Positions 1 through 7,525 are shown, counted from the first letter of the stretch. The stretch: 40,439 bases of DNA from Defluviitaleaceae bacterium (GCA_009781765.1 WQVC01000015.1:1-40439); one strand, 5' to 3'. A program made the numbers and translations. Notes: generated by a model from the letters alone, not told the origin.

Positions 1-22
1 CCACAAGAAAGGAGGTGGCACA

Positions 23-229
23 GTGGCAAACATAGTCACAGCCTCTGCTTCGCTTCGTATTCGCAGCGCGAATAACCGCTCGGTATGTACAATAAGCGGA
101 GTAAACCCCAACATGTCCGCCGCAGATGCGGCTGCTTTTGTTGCGGCAATACAAACGATGTACAACCGCGATGCAGTTACGACGCGTATTCACGTTGTAT
201 CGGACATTGTTATCAACGGCGCGGCGTAA
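23..229 (+). CDS. DUF1659-like small protein
   Basis: A 68-residue protein with a GTG start behind a strong AAAGGAGG site at 8-14. Its size, its position just ahead of a DUF2922-like gene and its pattern (a short beta-type N-terminus, then an Asn-Pro-Asn-Met stretch and an 'AADAAAFVAAIQTMY' helix) fit the DUF1659 family, which often sits beside DUF2922 in Bacillota. The function of that family is unknown. No signal peptide or membrane segment is visible. A terminator-like hairpin overlaps the stop codon, so the gene may be uncoupled from the next one. The family call is inferred from pattern and neighbour, not from an alignment. Confidence 0.7.
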   Translation: MANIVTASASLRIRSANNRSVCTISGVNPNMSAADAAAFVAAIQTMYNRDAVTTRIHVVSDIVINGAA

Positions 230-245
230 AGAAAGCCGCTTTTTT
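221..245 (+). terminator. Terminator overlapping the DUF1659-like stop codon
   Basis: GCGGC (221-225) pairs with GCCGC (235-239), followed by T240-245. The left arm is coding sequence and the stop codon TAA lies in the loop, so ribosomes finishing the gene would disturb the hairpin. The stem is short (5 bp), so this may be a partial terminator or attenuator. Confidence 0.5.
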
Positions 246-256
246 ATGAGAATTAT

Positions 257-325
257 GTAACAGATGCGAAGCCCGAACGGGCTTCTCAAGAACGTTCGTT
301 ACAACCGGACTTCGCATGATTTTTT
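257..325 (+). promoter_or_regulatory. Structured intergenic region with mutually exclusive hairpins
   Basis: ATGCGAAG (264-271) pairs with CTTCGCAT (310-317), directly before GATTTTTT, giving a terminator-like form. The left arm is also part of AAGCCC-GAAC-GGGCTT (269-282), a tetraloop hairpin that would compete with the outer stem. GTAAC (257-261)/GTTAC and the self-complementary GAACGTTC (290-297) lie between. The arrangement resembles an attenuator for the DUF2922-like gene at 344, but no known riboswitch class was recognised. Confidence 0.45.
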
Positions 326-343
326 GATGAAAGGAGAAACCAT

Positions 344-556
344 ATGGCCCATTATCAGCTTATATTTACAACCTCAAACGGCGGGCGCAGGAGCTTTCGC
401 GTAAACAACGTAAACCCCGCAATATCACCCGCGAGCTTGCAAGCCGCTGTGGATATGCTTCTCGCGCATGACATCATGTGCGCAGAACGCGGCTCGTTAG
501 ACCGCCTGCAAAGCCTTACGGCTAACACTGTTTCCACAACAAGCCCGCTCGGATAG
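344..556 (+). CDS. DUF2922-like small protein
   Basis: A 70-residue protein starting at ATG 344 behind AAAGGAG at 330-336. The N-terminus 'YQLIFTTSNGGRRSFRVNNVNPAISP' followed by a helix 'ASLQAAVDMLLAHDI' matches the usual pattern of DUF2922 proteins (a beta hairpin, a polar Asn-Pro turn, then a helix). The family is of unknown function and is commonly found as a small-gene pair with DUF1659. A strong terminator lies 40 bases downstream, so the pair forms a complete small unit. There is no export signal. The family assignment is inferred from pattern and context. Confidence 0.7.
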   Translation: MAHYQLIFTTSNGGRRSFRVNNVNPAISPASLQAAVDMLLAHDIMCAERGSLDRLQSLTANTVSTTSPLG

Positions 557-595
557 GAGCAGAAGCGGAACAGTAATGAGATGCCGCTAAGGAAA

Positions 596-641
596 GCGAC
601 CGGTTCACCCGAAATTTTCGGGAGAGCCGGTCGCCTTTTTT
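596..641 (+). terminator. Intrinsic terminator after the DUF2922-like gene
   Basis: GCGACCGG (596-603) pairs perfectly with CCGGTCGC (627-634). An inner CCCGAAA/TTTTCGGG stem extends it, and a T-run (636-641) follows. Confidence 0.9.
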
Positions 642-669
642 GTATTTGCGAAAAAGGGGGCGAATGAGG

Positions 670-731
670 TGCAGTTTTTGTTTTGGTGCGGAAAAACTGC
701 AAAACTGCTGTGTCGCAAAAATTTGCAGTTT
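670..731. repeat. Two adjacent inverted repeats of the half-site GCAGTTTT
   Basis: TGCAGTTTTT (670-679) is inverted at 692-701, and AAACTGC (702-708) pairs with GCAGTTT (725-731). The same half-site forms a perfect palindrome at 4658-4675, upstream of the hemerythrin gene. These could be operator sites or part of a dispersed repeat. Confidence 0.4.
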
Positions 732-1205
732 CTAAAATGTTATGCTATCTAGAATCCGGGAGAAATAAAAAACCATAACGGCTGTTGCGGTGCGGGAAAC
801 ACCTCAACAGCGGACGGCAGGAGATTTCACAACTCCATCACCTGCGCCCAAGGCAAAAGCCTCTCATTATGGTAGGCACAAGTTTAACACGGCTCGCCGG
901 TTTCTTCAATTCGGATGCTTGCGGACGCTTCCGGACTCTCTCTCGTTTATGCAGGGGTTTCGTTTCGCACGGGTCGCACAGGTTTTTTTGCGGAGTTTTG
1001 TGCTTTCGAACTCTTTCTTAATGTAGGATTTCGTGCGGAGTTTGCGGATTCTTTTGCGGTTTTTGCGCAGAGTTTTCGTGCTTTGTGTTGCTTTGCTTTC
1101 TATCCTTCTTTGAGGCATGTCTCAGTTTGTATATGTTAAGCCTTACATATCAAGCTCGCGGGTGATGGCAGATTTTTTGCCGTCCCTTTGGGCTTTTTTA
1201 TTTCC
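732..1205. other. Gene-free stretch
   Basis: No open frame here has a credible start site or protein character. Weak hairpins occur around 818-847 and 853-866. From about 950 to 1100 the DNA is a low-complexity series of TTTGCGG/TTTTCG words, which gives spurious Phe-rich frames on plus and Lys/Arg-rich frames on minus. I do not recognise an RNA gene. Confidence 0.5.
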
Positions 1206-1259
1206 GCGTGAGGCGGGGCGCGTTAGAGTTTTTTGCCCGCCTCATGCGCAATTTTTTTT
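1206..1259 (+). terminator. Strong terminator upstream of the XRE gene
   Basis: GCGTGAGGCGGG (1206-1217) pairs with CCCGCCTCATGC (1236-1247) over 12 bp with one G-T pair, followed by an eight-T run at 1252-1259. It ends only 30 bases before the XRE start, so it either ends an unseen upstream transcript or acts as a leader attenuator. Confidence 0.75.
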
Positions 1260-1288
1260 GGAACATAATTTTTTTGAGGTGATGATTT

Positions 1289-1552
1289 GTGAAAAAATCA
1301 ACGTCAATCCGACGAAAGGTGCGCGAGGAAGAAGGAGCAGAACTTCGCCGCAAAATAGGGGCGCGTATAAGGGAATTGCGTAAAAGCAAAAACATGACAA
1401 TAAAAGAACTTGCGGAGCAAATGGGCGTTACCGCAGGCTTTTTGGGGATGGTTGAGCGCGGGCATCGAGGTTTTGCGAACTACCGAATCTTGTTGATGAG
1501 TAAAATTCTCGACATATCAGTGGATTATCTTATTACCGGAGAGCATGTTTGA
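1289..1552 (+). CDS. XRE-family (Cro/C1-type) helix-turn-helix regulator
   Basis: An 87-residue protein with a GTG start behind GAGGTGAT (1276-1283). Residues about 22-80 form a Cro/C1-type domain: 'IGARIRELRKSKNMTIKELAEQMGV' is helices 1-2, 'TAGFLGMVERGHRG' is the recognition helix and turn, and 'YRILLMSKILDISVDYLITG' is helices 4-5. The first 20 residues are basic. There is no second domain, so it is a minimal DNA-binding repressor of the kind found in phage, mobile-element or toxin-antitoxin modules. It is followed after 33 bases by an orphan AT-rich gene on the same strand, and the two could be one unit. The target is unknown. Confidence 0.85.
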   Translation: MKKSTSIRRKVREEEGAELRRKIGARIRELRKSKNMTIKELAEQMGVTAGFLGMVERGHRGFANYRILLMSKILDISVDYLITGEHV

Positions 1553-1585
1553 CACTTACCAATCTCTCTCAGAAGGAGTATGGCT

Positions 1586-1894
1586 ATGAATAAATACCGT
1601 TTGAGCTTTTGGTTTGAACATGGAGGATTTTGTGTTTGGGGAAAAAATGATAAAGCGAAAAAAAAATACGGATATGCAATTGATTTTGAAGAGTTGCCCA
1701 TATCTGCTGAATTAAAAAAAGAGATAGGTGCGTTGGAGTCTGAATACAGCACGTATCTTGATTGGCAAGAACCGAGCAACCCTCCTCTGTGGACAAAAGA
1801 ACACATGTGTGATTTTGTGCGGCGCGGAACTGTTGTATATGAAAAGTTGAAAACGGAACTCGGCGACGGTTTTGAAATAGTCAATGAAGTATAG
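1586..1894 (+). CDS. Hypothetical protein whose stop codon lies in a palindromic element
   Basis: A 102-residue protein. Two in-frame ATGs exist (1580 and 1586). The Shine-Dalgarno AAGGAG at 1573-1578 leaves one base before the first and seven before the second, so 1586 is chosen. The sequence is aromatic- and Lys-rich ('YRLSFWFEHGGFCVWG') with no signal peptide, membrane segment or recognised motif. Base composition is more AT-rich than the neighbours, suggesting transfer. The TAG stop (1892-1894) is formed by the terminal GTATAG of the palindromic element at 1889-2117, so the original C-terminus may have been replaced. It may be linked to the XRE gene upstream. Confidence 0.6.
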   Translation: MNKYRLSFWFEHGGFCVWGKNDKAKKKYGYAIDFEELPISAELKKEIGALESEYSTYLDWQEPSNPPLWTKEHMCDFVRRGTVVYEKLKTELGDGFEIVNEV

Positions 1895-2117
1895 TGAATC
1901 AAATTAAGAAGCGTCCCGTCGGCTATGCATTGTCGCGAACGCACTTGAGAAGCCCGCTCAGGCTTCGTCGGAAAACGCGCAGAAACCCGCGTTTCCCGCC
2001 TCGCCTTCTCGGTTCTCAATGCCGTTCGCAATTGTTGTCGTTTTCGGGAAAACCACCGGTCGCTCATCACAATGCATTTAACGCCGACGGGACGCAAATC
2101 AAATTGATTCACTATAC
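1889..2117. repeat. Long palindromic element, copy 1 (229 bp)
   Basis: Terminal inverted repeats GTATAGTGAATCAA (1889-1902) and TTGATTCACTATAC (2104-2117). Inside them, GCGTCCCGTCGGC and ATGCATTGT are each matched by complements on the right. The right core (GTTGTCGTTTTCGGG... CCGGTCGCTCA) recurs in copy 2 at 4676-4830. The termini and outer arms recur in a shortened copy at 10366-10453. It lies between convergent genes and encodes no protein. It may be a MITE-like element with TA-flanked ends. Confidence 0.8.
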
Positions 2118-2132
2118 ATGTAAGCGTGAAAC

Positions 2133-2723
2133 CTACTCGATAATCGACATTAAAAATACTTTAACATCCTTGAAATCAACGCATTGGTCGGGCAATGTTT
2201 GATTATAAATGATGCAACCGTTTGTCATTGCCACAAGGATTTTTGCCAATGATTCGCTTGAAAGCGTTGATTTTATTTGTCCTGCCGCAATCGCCTCATC
2301 GAAAATTTTTTGAATAAGCCCGATATATTCCGTTTGACCTGCCTGCAAAATGGCTGTTGCTTCATCGCCTGCCGCGTTCAGTTCAATAAAAAGTTTGGTC
2401 AGCAGATAGCATTTTTTTATTACATCGTTTTTTTCCAACTCATCAAAAAGCATTTCAATTTTTTGCTTCGGCGGAATCGGCAGAGCAACCAGTTGCTTTA
2501 CGCCACCGATAAATGTCTCCCTGAGCGAAAAAGCCATCGCGCCGATTAGTTCATCTTTGCCGGGAAAATACCAGTAGATTGCGGCTTTTGTAATGCCTGC
2601 TTTTCGCGCTGCATTCGCGAGGGTCAGCTTAAAAAAGCCATCCTCGATAATCACGTCCATTGTTGCGGAAATGATTTTTTCCTTGGCTTCTTCAACTTTT
2701 TCGGGAATAATTTTTCTCGCCAT
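2133..2723 (-). CDS. TetR/AcrR-family transcriptional regulator
   Basis: A 196-residue protein. The start at 2723 (MARKIIPEKVEEAKEKI) is preferred to an upstream in-frame ATG that lies inside the preceding gene; an AAGGGG site precedes it. Residues about 8-56 are a TetR HTH: a helix 'EKIISATMDVIIEDGFFKLTLANAARKAGI' followed by the typical 'TKAAIYWYFPGKDELIGAM'. The rest is a helical ligand-binding/dimer domain. It begins 16 bases after the stop of the acyltransferase-fold gene, so the two form an operon. The inverted repeat over the operon promoter (3961-3992) is the obvious candidate operator, implying autoregulation. The ligand is unknown. Confidence 0.9.
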   Translation of the reverse strand: MARKIIPEKVEEAKEKIISATMDVIIEDGFFKLTLANAARKAGITKAAIYWYFPGKDELIGAMAFSLRETFIGGVKQLVALPIPPKQKIEMLFDELEKNDVIKKCYLLTKLFIELNAAGDEATAILQAGQTEYIGLIQKIFDEAIAAGQIKSTLSSESLAKILVAMTNGCIIYNQTLPDQCVDFKDVKVFLMSIIE

Positions 2724-2739
2724 AATGTACTTTAGCCCC

Positions 2740-3948
2740 TTAGATTTTTTCGAAAATTCCATCGGGAACGACATTGCTTTCCGCACATGACGTGACCGTA
2801 AGTGTCAGAGTCTCGCCGATTGTTATGCAGGAAAACGAATACGTCATATATTCCGGCGTACTGATTACAAATTCCAAGTTTTTAACGCGCGCCCGAATCT
2901 CCGGGGGAAGCGGAACAAGTCCCAAATTTGAAAACGTAGTTGTTAATTTACTTTCTTCCAAAATGCCTGTTCTGTCAATGAGCTTCTTTTTAAGTGCGAG
3001 CGGTACGAAATTTGATTTTTTTCGCAAAGTGTGGACTTCGTTTATGCTTTTTTGCACAAAATCCGGGGTTATGTCCGCAAACTGCGCCCGAATTTGCTTC
3101 AGCATTTCGAAAAAATCCGATGTCTCCGGCATTGTAATTGTTCTGTTGCAAACGAATGTGCGGAATGTTCGGCTCGGGAAGTAGCTTCGACAGTCAACGG
3201 GCAACATGGATGTAACGGGATTTTTCAAGCCCTGCGCATCGCGTTCGGCGGCAAGCTCTGTGAAAACACATGCCAAAAGATATTCGCTGATTGTCGCGCC
3301 GTTCGATTTTGCGGCGGCTTTGATATTTTCAAGTTCAAAGGTCTTGCTGATTACTCGAGCGGGAGCTTTTTTTATGCCTTCATGGTGGTAGGCGTTGAAA
3401 TTGTCAACTTTTGTAACGGGATATTTCGCGGAGTTTGCATAGCGAAGATAGGCATCCTCCGCTTCTTCCGCGACAACGCTGTCGGTACAATCCGCGATGT
3501 CGCGTTTGGAAACATTCACACCCAAAAGCTCAAAATACCGCGCAAGCAACGCACATACAATTTTTGCAAGCCCGCGCCCGTCAACAATGCTGTGTATGGC
3601 TTCAACCGTGAAATGTCTTTCGCCGTAAAGTACCCGCAACACATAGCCGCTTCCTTCCTTGTAATACTCACTGAACAGAGGAACAGTATCCGCCTTAACG
3701 ATTTGCGGCGGGACTTCGAGGATTTCATGGTAATACTGAAAAACGCCGCCGTATAAGCGGCCACTCAAAAACGGCAAACGACGCATCAGGTCATTTACCG
3801 CTGTTTGCAAAACATGCGGGTCAATTTTTTCATGCAAATACGCCGAAATATTAAAATTTCCCGGGTTGGCTTTGCTGATAGTTGAAGCGTAATACAGACC
3901 AACCGGGTCAAGTGCCATGCGGGTTTTTGGTGCGAATAATTTTTTCAT
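2740..3948 (-). CDS. Condensation/alcohol acetyltransferase-fold protein
   Basis: A 402-residue protein with the HxxxDG signature of CoA-dependent acyltransferases and condensation domains (His119 and Asp123 in 'EAIHSIVDGRG'). The N-terminus ('MALDPVGLYYAS') and the later 'TTFSNLGLVPLPPEI' segment resemble the alcohol acetyltransferase-like branch found in Clostridia. These enzymes transfer an acyl group from CoA or a carrier to an alcohol or amine. No carrier domain is present, so a stand-alone cytoplasmic enzyme is likely. It is first in an operon with a TetR regulator. The start is supported by GGGGGC at 3955-3960 and a consensus promoter immediately upstream. The substrate is not predictable from the sequence. 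Confidence 0.8.
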   Translation of the reverse strand: MKKLFAPKTRMALDPVGLYYASTISKANPGNFNISAYLHEKIDPHVLQTAVNDLMRRLPFLSGRLYGGVFQYYHEILEVPPQIVKADTVPLFSEYYKEGSGYVLRVLYGERHFTVEAIHSIVDGRGLAKIVCALLARYFELLGVNVSKRDIADCTDSVVAEEAEDAYLRYANSAKYPVTKVDNFNAYHHEGIKKAPARVISKTFELENIKAAAKSNGATISEYLLACVFTELAAERDAQGLKNPVTSMLPVDCRSYFPSRTFRTFVCNRTITMPETSDFFEMLKQIRAQFADITPDFVQKSINEVHTLRKKSNFVPLALKKKLIDRTGILEESKLTTTFSNLGLVPLPPEIRARVKNLEFVISTPEYMTYSFSCITIGETLTLTVTSCAESNVVPDGIFEKI

Positions 3949-3960
3949 GGAAACGCCCCC

Positions 3961-4014
3961 GTATAATTAACTGAACACGTGGTTAATTATACGAGCGAAA
4001 AAATAAAATGTCAA
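3961..4014 (-). promoter_or_regulatory. Sigma-A promoter overlapped by a perfect TetR-type inverted repeat
   Basis: On the minus strand TTGACA (4009-4014), a 17-bp spacer and TATAAT (3986-3991) match the consensus exactly. The -10 lies inside a perfect 11-bp inverted repeat, GTATAATTAAC (3961-3971) and GTTAATTATAC (3982-3992), with a 10-bp spacer. The repeat ends 13 bases before the start codon at 3948. Binding there would block the promoter, and the TetR gene in the same operon is the likely binder. Confidence 0.88.
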
Positions 4015-4026
4015 GCGAGCAAACAG

Positions 4027-4122
4027 AGCAACTTGGTTTTGCATTGTCCGAAAACGAGGCGGGGAATGGAGGCTTCAGCCCGATTCCGGACGAAGTTTGA
4101 GGCTACGCAAAACCAAGTTGCT
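4027..4122. repeat. Palindromic element with 16-bp perfect arms
   Basis: AGCAACTTGGTTTTGC (4027-4042) is perfectly inverted at 4107-4122. Within the loop GTCCG (4046-4050) pairs with CGGAC (4087-4091). The internal words GCATTGTC and CCGAAAACGA resemble parts of copies 1 and 2 of the long palindromic family, so it may be a distant member with different arms. Confidence 0.6.
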
Positions 4123-4162
4123 ACAGAGTTTCGCAAAGCTGCGCAAAACTGCGTAATAAAAA

Positions 4163-4184
4163 AGCAACCCCGGCCGGGGTTGCT
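4163..4184 (-). terminator. Bidirectional terminator after the hemerythrin gene
   Basis: AGCAACCCCG and CGGGGTTGCT form a near-perfect stem. On the minus strand it is followed by a T-run, and on plus by TTTTT. It is 48 bases beyond the hemerythrin stop. Confidence 0.85.
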
Positions 4185-4231
4185 TTTTCGTGCTTGTTAT
4201 TATTCAATGCGAACCGAAGCATAAAAAGCCG

Positions 4232-4642
4232 CTATTTTTTATGTTCAACGCTCCATTGCCGATAATGCGCCGCCATAGCCAAGTCGCTGCCGATTACATG
4301 GCCTGTAAGCCACTTTGAAACGGTTTTGTTGATGAGAAGGCTGTTGTCGAGGCAATCGCCTTCCCTGAGGATTTTGTCTTTCATTTTAACCACTTCCGTG
4401 AGGAAGTCCGAATGCTGTTTTTTGTGGACGACCGTGCCGGGATACCCGCTTTCGTCCATAAGTTCTTCTTCGTGCTTAAAATGCGCGACGGTGTATTCCG
4501 CCAAAAAGTTTATGGCGGTTTCGATTTTTTCGATGCGTGTGTTAAAGCTCTGGTCGATGACTTTTTGCACCAGTGAAAAAAGTTGCTTATGCTCGTCATC
4601 TACTTGCTTGTTGCCTGTTTCGTACTTTTCGCTCCAAACCAT
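4232..4642 (-). CDS. Bacteriohemerythrin
   Basis: A 136-residue single-domain hemerythrin that binds O2 at a non-haem di-iron site. All seven ligands are present: His18 (in 'DDEHKQLF'), His54 and Glu58 ('HFKHE'), His73 and His77 ('HKKQH'), and His115 and Asp120 ('HVIGSD'). The start at 4642 has AGGAG upstream. A longer in-frame reading to 4813 crosses the palindromic element and is rejected. The gene follows the chemoreceptor gene on the same strand with the 150-bp element between them. Together they suggest oxygen sensing or oxygen buffering linked to taxis. A bidirectional terminator follows. Confidence 0.95.
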   Translation of the reverse strand: MVWSEKYETGNKQVDDEHKQLFSLVQKVIDQSFNTRIEKIETAINFLAEYTVAHFKHEEELMDESGYPGTVVHKKQHSDFLTEVVKMKDKILREGDCLDNSLLINKTVSKWLTGHVIGSDLAMAAHYRQWSVEHKK

Positions 4643-4657
4643 TTCTTTTCTCCTCTC

Positions 4658-4675
4658 GCAGTTTTGCAAAACTGC
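4658..4675. promoter_or_regulatory. Perfect 18-bp palindrome upstream of the hemerythrin gene
   Basis: GCAGTTTTGCAAAACTGC lies directly upstream of the hemerythrin ribosome binding site and is directly adjacent to the long palindromic element. The half-site also occurs at 670-731 and GCAAAACTGC at 4143-4152. It could be an operator or a repeat end. Confidence 0.45.
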
Positions 4676-4830
4676 TATATGCTGAACGCACTTTATGAAG
4701 CGAACAGGGGCTATGCCGTGTAAGCGGTTCGCTCGTTGTCGTTTTCGGGGAAAACCGCCCGAAAACAACCGGTCGCTCACCACACGGCATTTACGCCCCT
4801 TGTTCGCCTTCAACGGTGCGTTCGCTATAC
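4676..4830. repeat. Long palindromic element, copy 2 (155 bp)
   Basis: Arms: GAACGCAC (4684-4691)/GTGCGTTC (4816-4823); GCGAACAGGGGC (4700-4711)/GCCCCTTGTTCGC (4795-4807); ATGCCGTGT (4713-4721)/ACACGGCAT (4782-4790); GTTTTCGGG (4741-4749)/CCCGAAAAC (4758-4766). The core matches copy 1 but the arms do not; they differ in a compensating way. The terminal CTATAC contains the complement of the chemoreceptor's TAG stop. Confidence 0.8.
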
Positions 4831-7467
4831 TTTAAATTTTTCAACCAACGACATTAACGCACGGGCGCGGTCGGAAAGCTCTTGGCTTACGGCGGCGTTG
4901 TTGTGCAGAGACACGGCGTTGTCGGATACGCCCTGATGCACGGCGTCCATACTGCTTTGAATGCGGGTGATTTCGTGGGCTTGGTCGCCCGAGGCTTCGG
5001 CAATGCTTGTTATTGCTATGTTAATTTCCATTATGGCGTCGGAGATATTGCGAAACGCAAAAGTTGTGTCGATGGATTTTTGTACGCCGGCATGAATGCG
5101 GCTTTCGGATTCCGTTAAAAGATTAGCGGTATTACGCGCGGCGTCGCCGCTTCGTTTTGCCAAGTTGCGCACCTCTTCCGCCACAACGCCGAACCCTTTG
5201 CCGTGTTCGCCGGCGCGAGCGGCCTCAACGGAAGCGTTTAACGCCAACAGGTTTGTTTGAAACGCGATGCCCTCTATCGCGCTTACAACCTTGGCGACCT
5301 CCTCGGAGGATTTTCGAATTTCGTCCATGGCCCTGTGCATAACTTCCATTTGCCGTACGCCTTCGTTTGCAACATTTGTTACGGTTTCCGCCAATTCGTT
5401 TGCAGCAAAGGCGTTTTCCGCACTTTTGAGGGTTTTTTGAGTAAGAATGTCAACGGCGTCTTTCATTTCGCCCATAAGCGCGGATTGTTCTTCGAAAACG
5501 GCGGTGAGTTCAAGGTTGCTTTGAGCAATTTGCTCCGCGCCGGATTCAACCTGCGCCGTAGACTCGTGAATTTCATTAACCAACGCCCCCATGGATTTCA
5601 CCAATGTATCCACAGAAACCTTAATCGAACTGAAATCGCCGATATATTTTTGCCCCACGTGAACGTTAAAGTTTTTGTCGGCGAATTCTTGCAGCAGGCG
5701 GGAAATATCGTCTACATAGCCGCGTATGAAGTCCAGTGCCTGCGTCAACGACTCGCTGATTCGCTCGAATGCGGCGGCGGCGGCGGCAGTGTCGCTGTCG
5801 TGGGGCTCGTGCTTGAAATCGAATTTTAAAAATCCGCGCTCCAAGTCACTTTGCAGAGTTTTGATAATATCGTTTGTTAAGCTGTCTTGGTAATTGCTGA
5901 TTTTGTCGGCGCGTTCTTTTGCGGCAACCGGCTCGGATATATCGTAGCCGAAGCACAGATACAAATTAACATTTCCGCCGGTGTCTCGAATCGGAACAAT
6001 AACTCTGTCGTCGGTGTAACGTTTGCCGCTCGGCGAAATAACTTCATATTGCTCCCGCGCCGCGCCGGAGTTTGTATCGGCCTGCCTGATTTGCTTGAGC
6101 GTTGCGTGTGCTTCGCGCGCAGACATCGCATCCGTGATGGTTTGCCCCAACATCTCGTGAGGGTCGAAGCCGCGCGACGCCAGTTCGGAATTTATAAAGC
6201 GAAAGCGATATTCCCGGTCGATTATAAAAATTGAGCAGGGCAGGTTATCCAGATATTGAAACATGCTTGCAGCTACATTATTTACGTCGTCGGCTATTTT
6301 CTGAAACGCGCCGCGCGATGAAAAACCGCCGTTATCGGCGTACAGATTGCCTTGCATGATTTCATTATTGCGATGCCCGATTTCGTCGATAACGGAGGAG
6401 AGCGTATCGCGCATATTTACAAATGACAGTGTTAATTCGCCGATTTCGTCGGTAGGAATTTTATCGCGGTTGATATTTAAGTTGAGGTTGCCGGCTTCAA
6501 GCTCTTTTATGTGCGCCGCAAGCTCGGCAATCGGTTTCAACGCGCGCGACACAAGAAATGACATAACGATGAAAATAATCACACAACCAAGCATCGCAAT
6601 TAAAATAACGCTGCGGATTTGTTCGTTCAGGGCAACAGTTGCGTATTCGTCGAGAAAGCCGAGCCTTTCAACCAATTGCCGCGAACTGTTTGCTAAATAC
6701 GCATTTATGGCGATTATAACGGCAAATACGGCAATCATGCCGGGAAAAGTCACCCGACTTTTAAATGTGTTAAACATGCGGAAAACAACGCTGTATTTGC
6801 TGTCGGTTAAGGCTAAATTCATAAAAACCATCCCGACGGATGCGCCTATGGAAATAGGATTTACGTCAATAGGGACGATGCCGAAAGTATATATTACATT
6901 AGCCGCAAGGATTGATGCAATTGTGAGGCTTAACAAAAAAACCGAACCCCAACTTGATTTGCCTTTCGCCGCGCAATAAATAATAACCCCGATACTTGCC
7001 GCTGCCAATAACATCGAATATCCCGAGTGTACGGTAAACCACGCGCCGCTGTAGTATTCAACTTCGCGCGGCCAAACTGTAAGATGCTCAATGTTTCGCA
7101 GGAGGGGATGAAAAATTGAAGTAATCCCGAGCAGCGCGGTTGCGCAGGGCACAGCGGAAATCAAAGCAATTGCACCCTTGGAAAGCGGCTTGTCGGGCAT
7201 AATAAACGCATAAATGCACAGGAACAAAACCAATGTTGCCAAGGCAATCAGCCCCAACCCCACATTCCATATGTAGAGGTTAAGGGTTTGGTTTTCCACA
7301 AACAATATAGCGAGGTCCGTAAGCAACCATAAGATAGTAATGGCGCACAGAAGCACAAAAAGCGGATTTTTTTGCTCGCGCCTATAGTTGTTGCGTGCGG
7401 AAATAAGTACCGGAACCACCAATAAAATCAAAAATACGTATAACCCGGCAGCAATCATGTTAGTCAT
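4825..7467 (-). CDS. Methyl-accepting chemotaxis protein with 7TM, HAMP and PAS regions
   Basis: An 880-residue membrane chemoreceptor. Residues 1-235 hold about seven hydrophobic segments resembling the 7TM input region of certain histidine kinases. Another membrane segment pair lies around 240-310, then a HAMP region (about 305-360), a PAS domain (about 395-510, '[19 protein letters not shown]'), and a C-terminal signalling domain (about 620-880). The hairpin tip '[19 protein letters not shown]' and '[11 protein letters not shown]' are canonical for CheA/CheW interaction. GGAGG precedes the start. The TAG stop comes from the adjacent palindromic element; the preceding 'LVEKFKV' is close to the family's usual end, so little is lost. 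The downstream hemerythrin hints at an oxygen or redox stimulus. Confidence 0.93.
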   Translation of the reverse strand: MTNMIAAGLYVFLILLVVPVLISARNNYRREQKNPLFVLLCAITILWLLTDLAILFVENQTLNLYIWNVGLGLIALATLVLFLCIYAFIMPDKPLSKGAIALISAVPCATALLGITSIFHPLLRNIEHLTVWPREVEYYSGAWFTVHSGYSMLLAAASIGVIIYCAAKGKSSWGSVFLLSLTIASILAANVIYTFGIVPIDVNPISIGASVGMVFMNLALTDSKYSVVFRMFNTFKSRVTFPGMIAVFAVIIAINAYLANSSRQLVERLGFLDEYATVALNEQIRSVILIAMLGCVIIFIVMSFLVSRALKPIAELAAHIKELEAGNLNLNINRDKIPTDEIGELTLSFVNMRDTLSSVIDEIGHRNNEIMQGNLYADNGGFSSRGAFQKIADDVNNVAASMFQYLDNLPCSIFIIDREYRFRFINSELASRGFDPHEMLGQTITDAMSAREAHATLKQIRQADTNSGAAREQYEVISPSGKRYTDDRVIVPIRDTGGNVNLYLCFGYDISEPVAAKERADKISNYQDSLTNDIIKTLQSDLERGFLKFDFKHEPHDSDTAAAAAAFERISESLTQALDFIRGYVDDISRLLQEFADKNFNVHVGQKYIGDFSSIKVSVDTLVKSMGALVNEIHESTAQVESGAEQIAQSNLELTAVFEEQSALMGEMKDAVDILTQKTLKSAENAFAANELAETVTNVANEGVRQMEVMHRAMDEIRKSSEEVAKVVSAIEGIAFQTNLLALNASVEAARAGEHGKGFGVVAEEVRNLAKRSGDAARNTANLLTESESRIHAGVQKSIDTTFAFRNISDAIMEINIAITSIAEASGDQAHEITRIQSSMDAVHQGVSDNAVSLHNNAAVSQELSDRARALMSLVEKFKV

Positions 7468-7497
7468 GGATACGCTCCTCCGAAATTCGGTATCCTA

Positions 7498-7525
7498 AAT
7501 ATATCACGATTCAGCGTTTTTGCAA
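7498..7525 (-). promoter_or_regulatory. Candidate promoter of the chemoreceptor gene
   Basis: On minus, TTGCAA (7520-7525), 16 bases, TATATT (7498-7503), about 30 bases upstream of the start codon. Confidence 0.45.

Noticed and set aside
23-556. Prophage remnant suggested by two tiny genes at the edge
   Set aside because: DUF1659/DUF2922-type pairs occur outside phages in Bacillota and no other phage gene is visible.
785-1139. Several 70-80-codon frames
   Set aside because: Low complexity, mutually overlapping, no ribosome binding sites or family resemblance.
1525-2112. A 195-codon minus frame
   Set aside because: It is made mostly of the palindromic element and the antisense of the 1586 gene; no ribosome binding site.
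4643-4813. N-terminal extension of the hemerythrin
   Set aside because: It is translated repeat element; the real start has AGGAG and begins the hemerythrin fold.
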